Shown piece after piece: positions 13,651 through 15,029 of a stretch of DNA of 15,029 bases. Where the stretch lies: contig JAFCFF010000009.1 of the NCBI GenBank assembly GCA_017608775.1, positions 1-15,029 of the forward strand, written 5' to 3'. The notes under the pieces were generated by a model, which was not told the origin of the DNA, made no database searches, and saw nothing but the letters and a program-made list of their open reading frames with translations. The translations under genes were made by a program, and so were the position numbers. The stretch is from Candidatus Iainarchaeum sp. (lineage in GTDB: Archaea; Iainarchaeota; Iainarchaeia; Iainarchaeales; JAFCFF01). How positions within the stretch are numbered: position 1 is the first letter of the stretch; the number at the start of each line of letters is the position of its first letter.

Positions 13651-13709
13651 GGTGTGAGGATCCTTCATTTAACCCCCTTTTCGCTGGGTGAGCCTATCCT
13701 CCTCACACC
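13651..13709. ncRNA. Structured hairpin, possible small RNA
   Basis: GGTGTGAGG (13651-13659) pairs perfectly with CCTCACACC (13701-13709). A weaker inner pairing ACCC (13672-13675) with GGGT (13685-13688) is possible. The element is notably GC-rich in an AT-rich setting. It lies 55 nt past the MFS stop and about 145 nt before tRNA-Ser on minus, so it may be an MFS 3' element or an independent small RNA on either strand. No long T run follows on either strand, so a plain terminator is less likely. I do not recognise a family. Confidence 0.4.
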
Positions 13710-13763
13710 CTCCAACCTAATACAATAAGCTAAAGCAAATTTAAATCCTCTTTACAAAATGCA

Positions 13764-14951
13764 CTATACTTTTATGTAAATTTCATCATTTTCGGATTTG
13801 CCTCTTTGTTTTGTAGCGAAAAAGTAGAAAAAACCAAGACAAAGGAACATCAACAAGCCAGCAAACCCAAAACTTCCTGAGAAGCCAGCCAGGTCCAGGA
13901 AAAAACCAGCCAGGATTGGCCCAAGGATATTTCCCAGACTTAGGGAGCTATCAAGAACAGCGATACTTGCTCCCATCCCATATCTTCTTCCAAGACCTGC
14001 TGCCAACGCTGTTAAGGATGGTAAGGCAATGGATGTTCCCAGGGCAAGAAAAACAATTGTGGCTATTATGCTATAGAAGTTTGGAGAGAAGGCAAGAAAA
14101 ACAAGTGCAAGAACAAGAACCATTCCTCCAACAAGGGCTAGCTTGATTCTGTCTTGTCTATCAGCCTTTATCCCAAAAAACCTTTGGAGCCCACCAAGAA
14201 CAACTATATATAGAGTAAGAAGAATTCCGATTGTTAAGGGACTTTTTCCCAAGCCAGCAAGAAGAAGCGGAAGAAGAACAAGTAAGATTCCTCTTATTGT
14301 TGCCTCGCCGCTACCAAAGAAAATAAGCCCTCTCATCATGTTGTTTTTCAGTATTTTCCTTAGGGATATTTTTCTTTCCTTGTGGTGTTTTGGCCCTATG
14401 TTTGGGACAAAAGTAAGGATTATTATTCCGGCTAAAAAAGATGCCAAGGCCATGAAAATAAACGGAAAGTCGTATGAGTAGTTTGCAAGAAAACCACCAA
14501 ACAAAGGGCCCAAACCAATCCCAAGAAAAACAGATACGTTAAACGTACCAAAAGCCTCTCCCTCTTTTTTGTGTGGGGTTATATCTCCTACGTAAGCAAG
14601 GGCAATCGGTAAGACTAGGGCAGCTGCAAAACCATGAAGAAACCTTATAATCAAAAGCTCGTATGAGTTGATAACAATAACGTAAAAAACTGAAAAAAAA
14701 GCAAAGAGAAAAAGTCCCAAGACAAGAAAAAGCTTTCTTCCCCTTATGTCTGAGAACTTCCCTATAAGCGGAACAAAAACCAGCTTGGAAATTGAGAATG
14801 CTGAAAAGATTAATCCAAGCAAAAGCCCCTTTGCCCCTAGATCCACTGCGTATTTTGGAAGGAAAGGGACAATCGCAGTCAATCCCAAGGTTGTGATAAA
14901 AACAGCCAAAAACATAAAGTTGAAAATTCTTCTTTTTTCGCTTTCTTCCAT
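13764..14951 (-). CDS. MFS transporter, DHA1-like
   Basis: A 395-aa integral membrane protein of the major facilitator superfamily, with about 12 hydrophobic segments in two halves. The loop between helices 2 and 3 carries motif A as GKFSDIRGRKLFLVLG (63-78), and a weaker counterpart GIKADRQDRIKL follows in the second half. Helix 5 carries GIGLGPLFGGFLA, like the motif C of drug:H+ antiporters. This suggests a proton-coupled exporter of the DHA1 kind (TetA/Bmr-like); the substrate cannot be told. The ATG at 14951 lies too close to TTTATA at 14959-14954 for that to be its TATA; TTTAAGAG at 14981-14974 fits a leaderless start. It is monocistronic, followed by the hairpin at 13651-13709. Confidence 0.88.
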   Translation of the reverse strand: MEESEKRRIFNFMFLAVFITTLGLTAIVPFLPKYAVDLGAKGLLLGLIFSAFSISKLVFVPLIGKFSDIRGRKLFLVLGLFLFAFFSVFYVIVINSYELLIIRFLHGFAAALVLPIALAYVGDITPHKKEGEAFGTFNVSVFLGIGLGPLFGGFLANYSYDFPFIFMALASFLAGIIILTFVPNIGPKHHKERKISLRKILKNNMMRGLIFFGSGEATIRGILLVLLPLLLAGLGKSPLTIGILLTLYIVVLGGLQRFFGIKADRQDRIKLALVGGMVLVLALVFLAFSPNFYSIIATIVFLALGTSIALPSLTALAAGLGRRYGMGASIAVLDSSLSLGNILGPILAGFFLDLAGFSGSFGFAGLLMFLCLGFFYFFATKQRGKSENDEIYIKV

Positions 14952-15014
14952 CTATATAAAAAGCTTTAAATACTCTTAAATTTTTTATTCTTTAGAACTA
15001 AAAAAGGATTTCTT
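14952..15014. promoter_or_regulatory. Divergent promoter region
   Basis: A 63-bp AT-rich gap between the MFS gene and a possible + strand gene. CTTAAATTTT (14975-14984) could serve + with a start near 15005. The overlapping complementary stretch could serve MFS on minus. Confidence 0.35.
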
Positions 15015-15029
15015 ATGGGGCTCTATGAA
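15015..15029 (+). CDS. Possible gene start (partial)
   Basis: An ATG at 15015 reads MGLYE and runs off the window. AAGGA lies about 8 nt upstream as a possible ribosome site, and a TATA-like stretch lies near 14975. Five residues are too few to name a product. Confidence 0.4.

Noticed and set aside
13651..13709. SRP RNA, 5S rRNA or H/ACA guide RNA
   Set aside because: Too short for SRP RNA, no 5S signatures, and no convincing pseudouridylation pocket with a correctly spaced ACA box.
13770..13790. C-box-like ATGATGA as part of a C/D sRNA
   Set aside because: It lies in the coding end of the MFS gene and no matching D, D' and C' boxes are spaced around it.
1..15029. CRISPR arrays, insertion sequences, integrases or defence genes
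   Set aside because: No regularly spaced repeats, terminal inverted repeats or recognisable transposase, integrase or Cas proteins were found.

Overview
The window comes from an AT-rich archaeal chromosome with short intergenic gaps. The archaeal signals are a pre-23S bulge-helix-bulge processing stem, zinc-ribbon eL40, tiny eL41, a FEN1 with a PCNA box, an archaeal-type ValRS, FtsZ, TATA-type (often leaderless) promoters, and tRNA genes without encoded CCA. Small gene sizes, an rRNA spacer without tRNA-Ala, no 5S next to the 23S, and a very divergent 23S active site point to a DPANN archaeon. Pacearchaeales is plausible: I recall reports of altered peptidyl transferase centre bases there, but I cannot check this.

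Layout. 1-52 (-): 5' end of an RNase P RNA running off the left edge. 93-3081 (-): 23S rRNA enclosed by a perfect BHB stem. 3082-3170: short spacer. 3171-4631 (-): 16S rRNA with its own processing stem, leader hairpin and TATA promoter. 4830-5657 (-): TrmB-like wHTH/PLD-like regulator, divergent from an unknown 144-aa gene (+). 6187-8718 (-): eL41-valS operon. 8800-8873 (-): tRNA-Glu. 8952-9110 (+): eL40. 9111-10130 (-): FEN1, divergent from a site-2 protease (+). 11666-12736 (-): ftsZ, followed by about 480 bases of AT-rich non-coding DNA. 13275-13505 (-): tRNA-Ser, -Lys and -Asn separated by single nucleotides. 13651-13709: a strong unassigned hairpin. 13764-14951 (-): MFS transporter. The last 15 bases may start another gene on +.

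The window is mostly translation and information processing: both large rRNAs, RNase P RNA, four tRNAs, ValRS, two ribosomal proteins and FEN1. FtsZ, a membrane protease and an exporter-like MFS protein are the others.

The outstanding signal is the ribosome itself. By hand alignment to E. coli numbering, the 23S departs from near-universal bases in the peptidyl transferase ring (C2055G, A2059C, A2448G, A2503U, U2504C and others), the A loop (U2552G) and the sarcin-ricin loop (G2655U). The 16S replaces the decoding-site pair G1405-C1496 with A-U. Several changes are compensated across helices, which argues for a functional, evolved variant over a pseudogene or sequencing error.
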